Notes under the pieces: model-generated | Told to the model about the DNA's origin: nothing | The model's input: only the letters and a program-made list of their open reading frames with translations | The model's database searches: none | From: Chloroflexi bacterium RBG_16_60_22 | Lineage (GTDB): Bacteria > Chloroflexota > Dehalococcoidia > Dehalococcoidales > RBG-16-60-22 | DNA: 7,425 bases | Assembly (NCBI GenBank): GCA_001796935.1 | Contig: MGNX01000007.1 | Location: 27,337-34,761, forward strand | Direction: 5' to 3' | Shown here: positions 1 to 6,297 of the stretch, in pieces | How positions within the stretch are numbered: position 1 is the first letter of the stretch | Layout: each line of letters starts with the position of its first letter | Made by a program: the position numbers and the translations under genes

Positions 1-126
1 GCCGACGTTGAGCAGACGGCCCCCCGCCCACCGGCCCGCCATCGTTTCCAGCTCGGTGCGGAAGATGGTACGGTGCCGGAAGTTGTACCAGCCGGGGGCT
101 ATCCGGTCGAAGATTTCTCTGGTCAC
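1..126 (-). CDS. SAM-dependent methyltransferase, N-terminal fragment (Trm9-like?)
   Basis: The first 42 codons of a gene that runs off the left edge. The product opens with TREIFDRIAPGWYNFRHR and reaches RLLNVG at the edge. That is the first strand and the start of the glycine-rich SAM-binding loop (motif I) of a class I methyltransferase. The start is GTG at 126-124: the frame is closed by a TAG at 183-181 and no other usual start lies between. GGGGA lies just upstream as a weak ribosome binding site. The FDxIAPxxxxxR pattern before motif I resembles Trm9/ABH8-type tRNA wobble methyltransferases, and the gene is divergent from elp3. Methyltransferase is well supported; the tRNA role is inference, because the catalytic part lies outside the window. 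Confidence 0.8.
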   Translation of the reverse strand, partial: MTREIFDRIAPGWYNFRHRTIFRTELETMAGRWAGGRLLNVG

Positions 127-146
127 CCTATCCCCTTGGTCCTGAA

Positions 147-180
147 TGTCATTCTGAGGAACGAAGTGACGAAAGAATCC
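147..180. repeat. Dispersed repeat arm, TGTCATTC type
   Basis: A 34-bp stretch beginning TGTCATTCTGAGGAACGAAG and ending in AAAGAATCC. It has the same TGTCATT terminus and general build as the arms of the inverted repeats at 279-352 and 3281-3357, but no facing partner is visible here. It lies in the leader of the methyltransferase gene and is read through in frame upstream of its GTG, which argues against an earlier start. The rest of the gap up to position 234 shows nothing I can name. Confidence 0.5.
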
Positions 181-234
181 CTATCGCCCCTATACCCTTC
201 GTCCCTCTCCGACTCCCCTTTTTCGGGTTATGCG

Positions 235-264
235 TTGTTGACATAAGCGGCAATCTGCTAAACT
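235..264 (+). promoter_or_regulatory. Candidate promoter of elp3
   Basis: A perfect -35 TTGACA at 238-243 is followed after 15 bases by TAAACT at 259-264, preceded by TG in extended -10 form (TGCTAAACT). TTGTTG at 235-240 would give an 18-base spacer to the same -10. Spacing is suboptimal with the perfect -35. It would place the inverted repeat 279-352 in the 5' leader of the elp3 transcript. Confidence 0.4.
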
Positions 265-278
265 TTAAAATAGAGTAT

Positions 279-352
279 TGTCATTCCGGCGAAAGCCGGA
301 ATCCAGCGGAGGAGGGGTGGCCTGGATTCTCGGGTCAAGCCCGAGAATGACA
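279..352. repeat. Inverted-repeat element with nested hairpins
   Basis: Two facing arms, 279-306 and 322-352, start and end with TGTCATTC / GAATGACA and carry AATCCAG / CTGGATT at their inner ends. Each arm is itself a palindrome. The left has ATTCCGGC, a GAAA loop and GCCGGAAT. The right has ATTCTCGGG, a 5-base loop and CCCGAGAAT. The layout resembles a REP or MITE-like element. It ends 45 bases before the elp3 start. A reading frame happens to continue through it from a TTG at 278, but this is not credible coding sequence. Confidence 0.7.
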
Positions 353-397
353 TTATTAAAATATCATCTACAGTTACCTGTTAATAGTAGGGTCAAG

Positions 398-1789
398 ATG
401 AGGAAATTTGCAAGGACTATCTCCGGGGTGACGCCGCTGGCGGTGATGACCGCGCCGATGCGCTGCCCCGGCGAGTGCCTCTACTGCCCCACCTATGCCG
501 ACGCCCCCCGGAGCTACACCCCGGAGTCGCCGGCGGTGCTGCGCGCCAGGACCTGCGATTACGACGCCCGGCAGCAGGTGGCGCTACGCCTGCGGATATT
601 CGAGGAGATGGGCCACCCCACGGATAAAATCGAGCTGATTGTCATGGGCGGCACCTTCCTGGCCCAGCCCGTCGATTACCAGCACCGGTTCATCAAGGAC
701 TGCTACGACGGGCTTAACGGCGCGGCGGCGGGGACGCTGGAGGAGGCCAAGAAAATCAACGAGACCGCCCGGCACCGCTGCACCGGGCTCTGCATCGAGA
801 CAAGGCCGGACTGGTGCGGGCCGGAAGAAATAGAGCGGATGCTGGCGTTCGGCGCCACGCGGGTGGAGCTCGGCGTGCAGACCCTCAGCGAGGACGTTTA
901 CCGGCTGGTGCGGCGGGGACACGGGGTCAGGGAAGTCGTTGAGGCCACCGCCCGACTCCGCGAGAGCGGCTTCAAGGTCTATTACCACTGGATGCCGGGA
1001 CTGCCCGGCTCCACGCCGGAGGCCGACCTGGAGCAGTCGAAACTGCTTTTCGCCGACCCCCGGTTCCGGCCGGACGGGCTCAAGCTTTACCCCACCATGG
1101 TCGTCGCGGGTACCGGGCTGGAGCGGTGGTATAAAGAGGGGCGCTACCGCCCCTACGACGACGCAACGATGGTCGGCCTCACCATTGCTATCAAGAGCAT
1201 CGTCCCCAAGTACGTCAGGATTTCCCGCGTTCTCCGGGATATCCCCTCGAAGTTCATCGTGGCCGGCCTCCGGGACTCGCTGCGGGACATCGTCCGGGAG
1301 AAGATGAAGCAGGAAAATATCCAGTGCCGCTGTATCCGCTGCCGCGAGTACGGCCACCGCGCGCAGGCCGGCCGGGAAATCGGCGAGCCGCGCCTGGCCC
1401 GGCTGGACTACGACGCCGCCGGGGGCAGGGAGGTCTTTCTCTCCTTCGAGGACGATAGCGAGACGCTGTTCGGCCTGCTGCGGCTGAGGGTTCAGCCCCG
1501 TCCCGTGCCGGCGCTGGGAGGGGAAAACGGCAATACGGCCATTATCCGGGAGCTCCACGTCTTCGGGCCGGAGGTGCCCCTGAATGAACAGAATGTGGCA
1601 GCGGCCCAGCACAAGGGCATCGGCCGGGCGCTGCTGCGGGAGGCGGAGCGGATTGCCCGCGACGAGTTCCAGGCCTCAACGATGGTCGTCCTGAGCGGCA
1701 CCGGCGCCCGGGAGTACTACCGCACCGGGTCCGACTACGCTCCGCGGGGCGATTACCTGGTAAAGGCGTTAAACCCGCCGACGGTGTAA
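398..1789 (+). CDS. elp3: tRNA uridine(34) 5-carboxymethylaminomethyl modification enzyme Elp3 (radical SAM/GNAT)
   Basis: 463 residues. Elp3 proteins use a radical SAM centre and acetyl-CoA to build the cm5 group on wobble uridine 34 of tRNA, in the cytosol. The radical SAM domain starts almost at once: C23, C27 and C30 form CxxxCxxC for the 4Fe-4S cluster. Typical Elp3 signatures follow: MGGTF, ETRPDW, LYPTMVVAGTGL and RDIPSKF. A CxCxxC cluster (C310, C312, C315) with H320 in EYGHR matches the Elp3 zinc site. The C-terminal GNAT domain has the acetyl-CoA loop QHKGIGRA at 404-411 and GAREYYR at 436-442. ATG 398 was chosen because TAGGG lies 5 bases upstream; the frame stays open to TTG 278, but that stretch is repeat DNA. 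The N-terminal extension of archaeal and eukaryotic Elp3 is absent, as I recall for the Dehalococcoides enzyme. Family call is firm; bacterial Elp3 acting alone is known. Confidence 0.95.
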   Translation: MRKFARTISGVTPLAVMTAPMRCPGECLYCPTYADAPRSYTPESPAVLRARTCDYDARQQVALRLRIFEEMGHPTDKIELIVMGGTFLAQPVDYQHRFIKDCYDGLNGAAAGTLEEAKKINETARHRCTGLCIETRPDWCGPEEIERMLAFGATRVELGVQTLSEDVYRLVRRGHGVREVVEATARLRESGFKVYYHWMPGLPGSTPEADLEQSKLLFADPRFRPDGLKLYPTMVVAGTGLERWYKEGRYRPYDDATMVGLTIAIKSIVPKYVRISRVLRDIPSKFIVAGLRDSLRDIVREKMKQENIQCRCIRCREYGHRAQAGREIGEPRLARLDYDAAGGREVFLSFEDDSETLFGLLRLRVQPRPVPALGGENGNTAIIRELHVFGPEVPLNEQNVAAAQHKGIGRALLREAERIARDEFQASTMVVLSGTGAREYYRTGSDYAPRGDYLVKALNPPTV

Positions 1790-1831
1790 TCGTCGGGTGC
1801 CGGGCCTGTAATCCGGGCTATCTCTGCCCGG
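1778..1831. other. Stop-codon-spanning stem-loops between convergent genes
   Basis: CCGACG (1778-1783) pairs with CGTCGG (1791-1796), with the elp3 TAA in the 7-base loop. CCGGGC (1813-1818) pairs with GCCCGG (1826-1831), also with a 7-base loop, at the TAG of the opposing gene. CCGGGC also occurs at 1800-1805 and could pair instead. The arrangement suits 3'-end formation for two convergent genes separated by 28 bp. Neither stem is followed by a T tract, so intrinsic termination is not supported. Confidence 0.35.
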
Positions 1832-3167
1832 TCCTGTTGGCGGTGGCGGCGGTGTTATCCTCGCGACTCTCTACCGATTCTTTAAGGTCGTCGAGGACCT
1901 CTTCGGCCTGCTTGGCGAGCCTGGCGGCCTCTTCATACTTCCCGGCAGTGTAGGCGGTTTTCGCGTCGGCTATCAGGCGGTGGAACTTTTCAACTGCACC
2001 GGCGTTAAGGGTTACGCCCTGCTTTTCCGCTCTGGCCCGTATCCCGGCCATTTCCTCCTGCGCCTCTGCGATGGCTTCCCGGGCTTTTACGGCCATTTCG
2101 TCCGCTTTGTTTTTTTCGTCGGTGCTGGCGGACCGCTCCCGCTCTTTTTCCTGTGTCCGCTCGCCGGGGAGGAGCTTGAACTGTATGGTGACGTTCCCCG
2201 AGACGTTATCGGAGGTAACCTCCACGTCGGTAATCGTCAGGTGCAGCTTGTCCTGGAGCTCTTTCTGTATCCGCCGCGCCAGGGTCGCGGCGTCGGGGAT
2301 ATCGCCCAGGGCGTTTTTCTCCCGGAGCTTCTCCACCTCTCTCTCGTACTTTTTCACCGAGTTCTCGATGGCGTTGGCGATGCCTTTCCGGGCGTTCTCC
2401 GGCGCCTTTTCATAGACTCCGGTCAGCACGTCGAGTCGGTTGGAGGTGGCCTGGGCCAGCCGCTGCCTCAGCTTGGTGATATCGAGGCCCTTTTCCTCGG
2501 CGATGGCCTGCATTTCCTCTTCCAGCTCGGTGAGTCGGGCGGCGTAGTCCAGCGCTTCCTCGACGTCCGGGGTCACGTTCTCGCTGGCCCGCACCCTGGC
2601 CCTCTCGAGACGGTCTTCGATGGCTTCCGCGTTAATATCGATGGCCCTTTCCGGTTTCCGCTCGCCCAGGGCGCGCAGGGCGTTGAGCTGCCCGTTCTCG
2701 GAGGCTTCACGGGCGCGCTTGATGGCTTCCTTGGCCGGTTCGGGGACGCGGTCCTTGACCTTGTCCAGCACGGCCAGGTGCTTGCGGGTAGCCAGGGCAA
2801 TCCTCTCCGAGATATTATCGGAGATACCCTGCCGCTTCGCTTCCTCGAGGCGCTGGTTGACCTTGGCCATGAACCCGTCGTAGTCATTGGCCGCCCGCTC
2901 CATCTCCCGGGTGCGGTTTTTCTCGGCCATGGCCCGGGCCTCGGCGAGCCTTTCTTCGGCGTATTGGAGCGCTCGCCCGGCCTTGGCCTCCGACCCGAAG
3001 GCAAAGGCCATGCCGATGTTCTTCCCCAGGGTATCGAAGAAGTAGAAGGGGCTGTCCGGTGTCAGGCCGGGGTCGGGGAGTTCCTCGTCCTGGGCGTAGG
3101 CGGCGCCGCCGAAGACGAATGAGGTGACCAGCAGGCACCCGATGAGAACCGTTCTCAATAGTTTCAT
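1818..3167 (-). CDS. Secreted DUF5667-type helical protein
   Basis: 449 residues, exported. The N-terminus is a clear signal peptide (K2, R5, hydrophobic 7-19) with cleavage expected after AYA at residue 25. L8-I9-G10-C11 superficially fits a lipobox but lies too early, inside the hydrophobic core. Residues 28-60 (LPDPGLTPDSPFYFFDTL) are the hallmark of DUF5667. The rest is mostly charged helix. Two related helical segments occur at about 121-155 (HLAVLDKVKDRVPEPAKEAI) and 235-270 (RLDVLTGVYEKAPENARKGI). A short beta-like stretch (307-333) follows, then a charged linker and a helical hairpin at 356-432. ATG 3167 has AAGGAG 7 bases upstream. The family's function is unknown; an extracytoplasmic coiled scaffold is only a guess. 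Transcribed alone, convergent with elp3. Confidence 0.88.
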   Translation of the reverse strand: MKLLRTVLIGCLLVTSFVFGGAAYAQDEELPDPGLTPDSPFYFFDTLGKNIGMAFAFGSEAKAGRALQYAEERLAEARAMAEKNRTREMERAANDYDGFMAKVNQRLEEAKRQGISDNISERIALATRKHLAVLDKVKDRVPEPAKEAIKRAREASENGQLNALRALGERKPERAIDINAEAIEDRLERARVRASENVTPDVEEALDYAARLTELEEEMQAIAEEKGLDITKLRQRLAQATSNRLDVLTGVYEKAPENARKGIANAIENSVKKYEREVEKLREKNALGDIPDAATLARRIQKELQDKLHLTITDVEVTSDNVSGNVTIQFKLLPGERTQEKERERSASTDEKNKADEMAVKAREAIAEAQEEMAGIRARAEKQGVTLNAGAVEKFHRLIADAKTAYTAGKYEEAARLAKQAEEVLDDLKESVESREDNTAATANRTGQR

Positions 3168-3174
3168 GTTCGTT

Positions 3175-3206
3175 CTCCTTTACATGGCTCTACTTTCTGT
3201 ATTATA
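3175..3206 (-). promoter_or_regulatory. Candidate promoter -10 and ribosome binding site of the DUF5667 gene
   Basis: On the minus strand TATAAT (3206-3201) lies 33 bases before the ATG at 3167, and AAGGAG (3180-3175) lies 7 bases before it. No good -35 stands at 17 bases; TTGACG is present but only 3 bases from TATAAT, so it would have to use another -10. Predicted leader of about 27 bases. Confidence 0.4.
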
Positions 3207-3280
3207 TAACGTCAAAGGTGCCCCCGGGTTAGGGATATGGTGAGAAAAAGGTCACGGGGAAAAAGGTAATACCAGATTAA

Positions 3281-3357
3281 TGTCATTGCGAGACGAAGGC
3301 GAAGCAATCTCTATTAATGTTTTAAGATTGCTTCGTCGCGCGCTCCTCGCAATGACA
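3281..3357. repeat. Inverted-repeat element, TGTCATTG type
   Basis: Left arm 3281-3310 (TGTCATTGCGAG through GAAGCAATCT) faces right arm 3325-3357 (AGATTGCTTC through CTCGCAATGACA), separated by 14 AT-rich bases. The arms match at both ends and differ by a few bases in the middle. It shares the TGTCATT end with the element at 279-352 but has a different body. It sits between two genes of the same orientation and could fold in RNA as a long hairpin after the zincin gene. The rest of the gap 3207-3396 shows no gene. Confidence 0.75.
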
Positions 3358-3396
3358 GTTTAGTCAACCGAATGAAAACAGGACCAGGCTGGAAGC

Positions 3397-3765
3397 CTAT
3401 TCCCGGCCCAGCTGCCGCAGGCGGTCGTCGCTGATGCCGAAGTGATGGGCTATCTCGTGCTGGACGACTTTCCTCACCTCTTCGATAATCTCTGCGTCGC
3501 TGCGGCACATGTCCTCAATCGGCTGCTGGAAGACGGTTATCTTGTCCGGGGCCACCAGCCCGTAGTTATTGGTGCGCTCCGTCAGCGGCACTCCCTCGTA
3601 AAGGCCGAGCAGGGTCTCCCCCCGTTTTCTCTCCAGCACCCCCAGCTGGGCGCGCGTCGGGCGGTCAGCCACCACCACGTCGACGTTCTCCAGCCTCTCC
3701 CGGAACTCCTCGGGCAGACTCTCGATGGCCCTGGCGACGAGCCGCTCAAACTTCCGGCTGTCCAT
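3397..3765 (-). CDS. Small zincin-like metallopeptidase (DUF1025/Zincin_1 family)
   Basis: 122 residues, the usual length for this small family. The zinc motif is HEIAHHFGISD: H103 and H107 bind zinc, E104 is the catalytic base, and G110 and D113 complete an HExxHxxGxxD pattern. The N-terminus (FERLVARAIESLPEEFRERL) and the middle (LLGLYEGVPLTER, DKITVFQQPIE) are typical of the family. No signal peptide, so cytosolic. The natural substrate is unknown. ATG 3765 lies inside the end of the MBL gene (20-bp overlap), with AGGAG about 10 bases upstream, so translation is probably coupled. Second gene of a two-gene leftward unit. Confidence 0.9.
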   Translation of the reverse strand: MDSRKFERLVARAIESLPEEFRERLENVDVVVADRPTRAQLGVLERKRGETLLGLYEGVPLTERTNNYGLVAPDKITVFQQPIEDMCRSDAEIIEEVRKVVQHEIAHHFGISDDRLRQLGRE

Positions 3766-4561
3766 GTCCCGGTATCTCCTCTTCCAGGCTGGCCAGGTCG
3801 AACTTCATGCCGTCGCGGGCGGCGATGACCCTGATGCCCGTCCGCTCCGCCAGCTCACCGGCTATCTTCCAGGGCTTCTCCTGCCAGACGTGCAGCCCGA
3901 AGTGGCTCAGGATGGCCACCCTGGGCTTTATCTCCCGGATGATTGCCTCGGTGTCCGGTATGGAGAGATGGGCGATGGGCGGCCGGGGCTGGGTCAGCAC
4001 CATGTTGATTATCAGCAGCTCGGCCCGGTAGCTCCGCTCCAGTCCCTCGAAGTAGCGCGTATCGGCGATATAGGCAAAACGGCGACCGGCCGAGTTGAAG
4101 ACCATGCCGTAGGTCTCCACCGGGTGGTCGTGCCGCACCGGCGTGGTGAAGGTGACGCCGCCCACCGTGTAGCTCCCCCCTTCCTCCAGCACGGTGATGC
4201 CCTCGATGTAGCTTTTCAGGTAGGAATAGATGACCGGCTCGGAGCCGAAGGCATCGCCGGGCGCGAAGAGCCGCCCCCGGGGGTTGAAGCCACCGTTGGT
4301 CATGGCCTCTATCATGACGTTGACATCGTGGGCGTGGTCGAGGTGGCGGTGGGAGAGGATGATGGCGCTGAGCTTTTCCGCGTTCAGCTTTCGCTTGGTG
4401 GACTGCACGATGCTGCCCGGGCCGGGGTCGAGGAGGATTTCCGTGCCGTCCAGGCTGAGCCAGATTCCCCCGGAAGCCGCCAGCTGCCGGCTCACCATGA
4501 AGCGGGCACCGGCGGTCCCCAGGAAGGTAATCGTCTCGGTGGAGCTATTATTTTTATTCAT
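3746..4561 (-). CDS. MBL-fold metallo-hydrolase
   Basis: 271 residues of the metallo-beta-lactamase fold. Metal ligands are visible in order: the HxHxDH motif SHRHLDH (H71, H73, D75, H76), then H144 or H146 in RHDHP, D167 in IADTRY and H220 in LSHFG. The opening TITFLGTAGA and the segment LLDPGPGS are the first strands of the fold. The arrangement recalls RNase Z-like and PhnP-like hydrolases, so a phosphodiester substrate is possible, but nothing in the sequence fixes it. No signal peptide. ATG 4561 has only a weak AAGG 11 bases upstream, and the predicted transcript leader is very short. Overlaps the downstream zincin gene by 20 bp. Confidence 0.9.
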   Translation of the reverse strand: MNKNNSSTETITFLGTAGARFMVSRQLAASGGIWLSLDGTEILLDPGPGSIVQSTKRKLNAEKLSAIILSHRHLDHAHDVNVMIEAMTNGGFNPRGRLFAPGDAFGSEPVIYSYLKSYIEGITVLEEGGSYTVGGVTFTTPVRHDHPVETYGMVFNSAGRRFAYIADTRYFEGLERSYRAELLIINMVLTQPRPPIAHLSIPDTEAIIREIKPRVAILSHFGLHVWQEKPWKIAGELAERTGIRVIAARDGMKFDLASLEEEIPGHGQPEV

Positions 4562-4574
4562 GGACGGCGTGACC

Positions 4575-4594
4575 TTATCTATGATAGGAGATAA
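4575..4594. promoter_or_regulatory. Operator-like inverted repeat over the MBL -10
   Basis: TTATCT (4575-4580) and AGATAA (4589-4594) form a perfect 6-bp inverted repeat with an 8-base centre. It covers the predicted -10 (4581-4586) and start point of the MBL promoter, where a repressor would act. It could be chance in AT-rich DNA. Confidence 0.3.
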
Positions 4595-4609
4595 TCAATG
4601 TTTTTACAA
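4581..4609 (-). promoter_or_regulatory. Candidate promoter of the MBL-zincin pair
   Basis: On the minus strand TTGTAA (4609-4604) and TATCAT (4586-4581) are separated by exactly 17 bases. Transcription would begin near 4574, only about 13 bases before the ATG at 4561, giving a nearly leaderless message. Confidence 0.45.
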
Positions 4610-4634
4610 TCGGCCCTCCGCACACTGATTACCT

Positions 4635-4664
4635 TTGACAATTTTCATTTTTGGTATATATACT
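4635..4664 (+). promoter_or_regulatory. Promoter of the PAS-STAS/CoA-transferase operon
   Basis: A perfect TTGACA at 4635-4640 is followed after 18 AT-rich bases by TATACT at 4659-4664; TATATA at 16 bases is an alternative. The predicted leader is about 63 bases, ending in GGAGGT (4721-4726) 8 bases before the ATG. GAGCC/GGCTC could form a small hairpin in the leader (4674-4696). Confidence 0.6.
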
Positions 4665-4734
4665 TAGTGGAAAGAGCCGCATATTTTATGATAGGCTCCC
4701 CGTACGGATTTACTAACAGAGGAGGTAGCTTCAG

Positions 4735-5553
4735 ATGGAAAAGCAGTTGACCACTCACCGTGGCGGGCATCTCGAGGCTTTGCTTAACGGCTGTCCGGAT
4801 GCCATTATCGCCATCAACTCCGAGGGGATTATCAAGTTCGCCAACAACGAGGCCTGCAAGCTCACCGAGCGCGACATGAACGAGCTTATCGGTGAGAGCA
4901 TCGTCGAAATCTACGAGAACCTGGAAACGGCCAAGGAGACGAACCGCAAGCTCTACGAAGGGGGCGGCACGCTTCACGACCACGAGTCCCGGGTGAGGAC
5001 CAAGTCCGGCAAGATAATCCCGGTGCGCATCTCGGCGTCCCACCTCAAGGACAGCGCCGGCAAGTACATCGGCGGCGTGGGCTACTTCGCCCGGTACCGC
5101 CCCTGGAGCGGTGCGGAGGCCGAGGTCAAGGCCCGCGTTGACGAGCTCGAGGCCAAGCTGGACAAGTGGAAGGCGCTGGCGGCCCCCGTCTTTGAGCTCT
5201 ATCCCGGCCTCTCGGTCATGGTCGTCGTCGGCCATCTGGATACCGAGCGGTTTGAAGACATCACCACCAATTTGCTCAACCACGTCGAGAAGGTTAAAAC
5301 AAGGGTCGTCCTCCTCGACCTCGCCGCGGCCGTCGTTGATAGCAACGAGGTGGCCGTCCAGCTCGCCAAGACCATCCGCACCGTCCGCCTGCTGGGGGCC
5401 AGCTGCGTCATCGCCGGCATGCAGACGGCCCTGGCCCGGGCGATGGAGCCGCTCATGGCCGACCTGGGGAGCGTGAAGTCCTTCAGCTGCATGGAGCTCG
5501 CTCTGGAAGAAGCGCTGAAGATAATCGGTTATAAAATCCAGGAAAAGGAATAG
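4735..5553 (+). CDS. PAS-STAS regulatory protein (RsbR-like)
   Basis: 272 residues, cytosolic, no membrane segments. Residues about 12-120 are a PAS sensor domain (LNGCPDAIIAINSEGIIKFA, then RTKSGKIIPVRIS and GGVGYFARYR). A short helical linker rich in E and K (127-146) leads to a STAS domain at about 148-265. The STAS core is VVLLDLAAAVVDS, then VRLLGASCVIAG, as in RsbR-type stressosome proteins. S203 after D202 stands where these domains are usually phosphorylated; a second position often Thr in RsbR appears to be A227. The flavin-binding cysteine motif of LOV-STAS photoreceptors is absent. The first gene of the operon, with an excellent GGAGGT ribosome binding site. No RsbS, RsbT or other partner is in view. 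Its link to the CoA transferase downstream is inferred from position only. Confidence 0.88.
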   Translation: MEKQLTTHRGGHLEALLNGCPDAIIAINSEGIIKFANNEACKLTERDMNELIGESIVEIYENLETAKETNRKLYEGGGTLHDHESRVRTKSGKIIPVRISASHLKDSAGKYIGGVGYFARYRPWSGAEAEVKARVDELEAKLDKWKALAAPVFELYPGLSVMVVVGHLDTERFEDITTNLLNHVEKVKTRVVLLDLAAAVVDSNEVAVQLAKTIRTVRLLGASCVIAGMQTALARAMEPLMADLGSVKSFSCMELALEEALKIIGYKIQEKE

Positions 5554-5571
5554 CACCGGGAGGGCCGCGCT

Positions 5572-6273
5572 TTGGACAAAGTTTATCCCTCTGTTGATGA
5601 AGCCGTGGCGGATATCCCGGACGGCGCTTCCATCGCCATCGCCGGCTTTTTCACCGCCGGCACGCCCGTTCCCCTGATTCGGGCCCTGGTCCGTCAGGGG
5701 GCCAAAGACCTCACCGTTATCTGTATGCAGATGGGGCCGGGCAACGAGGATATCAACCATCTGGTCGCCAATAAGCAGGTCAAGAAGGCCATCTGCAACT
5801 ATCCGTTTTACCGCTCGGCCAGCCGGGGGGCCAGTTCCCCCACCGAGATGGCCGTCCGGGCCGGGGAACTGGAGATGGAAGTGTTCCCCATGGGCACGTT
5901 TATCGAGAAGCTGCGCGCGGCGGGCGCCGGCATCGCCGCTTTTTACACGCCCACCGGCGTGGGAACGGTCGTCGAGACGGGTAAGGAAAAGCGGAAGTTC
6001 GGCGACCGCGAATACCTGCTGGAGGAGGCCCTCAAGCCGGACTATGCCTTTGTTTACGCCTATAAAAGCGACCGCATGGGCAACCTCGTCTGCCATAAGA
6101 CCGCCCGGAACTATACCCCGGAGATGGCGGCGGCGGGGAAAATCACCATCGCCGCCGTGGAGAGCATCGTGGAGCCCGGCCAGCTGGACGGCGATGCGGT
6201 GCACGTCCCGGGGGTCTATGTGCAGCGGGTGGTCAAGGTGGATAGGCCTGCTTACTTCCCGTCGATTGACTGA
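5572..6273 (+). CDS. 3-oxoacid CoA-transferase family, subunit A
   Basis: 233 residues, the normal size for the alpha subunit of family I CoA transferases (SCOT, AtoD, PcaI type). These move CoA between an acyl-CoA and a free acid. Family features in order: DGASIAIAGFFTAGTP at 17-32, the GAKDLTVI strand at 43-50, GTFIEKLRAAGAGIAAFYTP at 108-127, YRSASRG near 80 and HVPGVYVQRVV at 211-221. The start is TTG 5572, 18 bases after the PAS-STAS stop; GGGAGGG (5558-5564) supports it and no better start is in reach. Acid and acyl-CoA partners cannot be read from sequence; the middle of the protein departs enough from AtoD that acetoacetate should not be assumed. Confidence 0.92.
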   Translation: MDKVYPSVDEAVADIPDGASIAIAGFFTAGTPVPLIRALVRQGAKDLTVICMQMGPGNEDINHLVANKQVKKAICNYPFYRSASRGASSPTEMAVRAGELEMEVFPMGTFIEKLRAAGAGIAAFYTPTGVGTVVETGKEKRKFGDREYLLEEALKPDYAFVYAYKSDRMGNLVCHKTARNYTPEMAAAGKITIAAVESIVEPGQLDGDAVHVPGVYVQRVVKVDRPAYFPSID

Positions 6274-6297
6274 TGTCCGCGGAGGAGGGACGGTAAA

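Noticed and set aside
278..397. N-terminal extension of Elp3 starting at TTG 278 or ATG 347
   Set aside because: Both starts lie inside the inverted-repeat element, have no ribosome binding site, and give residues unlike Elp3. ATG 398 has TAGGG correctly spaced.
584..1612. A 342-codon open frame on the minus strand opposite elp3
   Set aside because: Opposite strand of a certain Elp3 coding region, with no domain of its own.
1980..3122. A 380-codon open frame on the plus strand opposite the DUF5667 gene
   Set aside because: Antisense shadow of a GC-rich gene that has a signal peptide, family motif and ribosome binding site on the other strand.
3725..4594. A 289-codon open frame on the plus strand opposite the MBL gene
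   Set aside because: Antisense to the HxHxDH-bearing gene; no motif in its translation.
4735..5553. YtvA-like LOV-STAS blue-light receptor
   Set aside because: The PAS domain lacks the flavin-linking cysteine motif of LOV domains.
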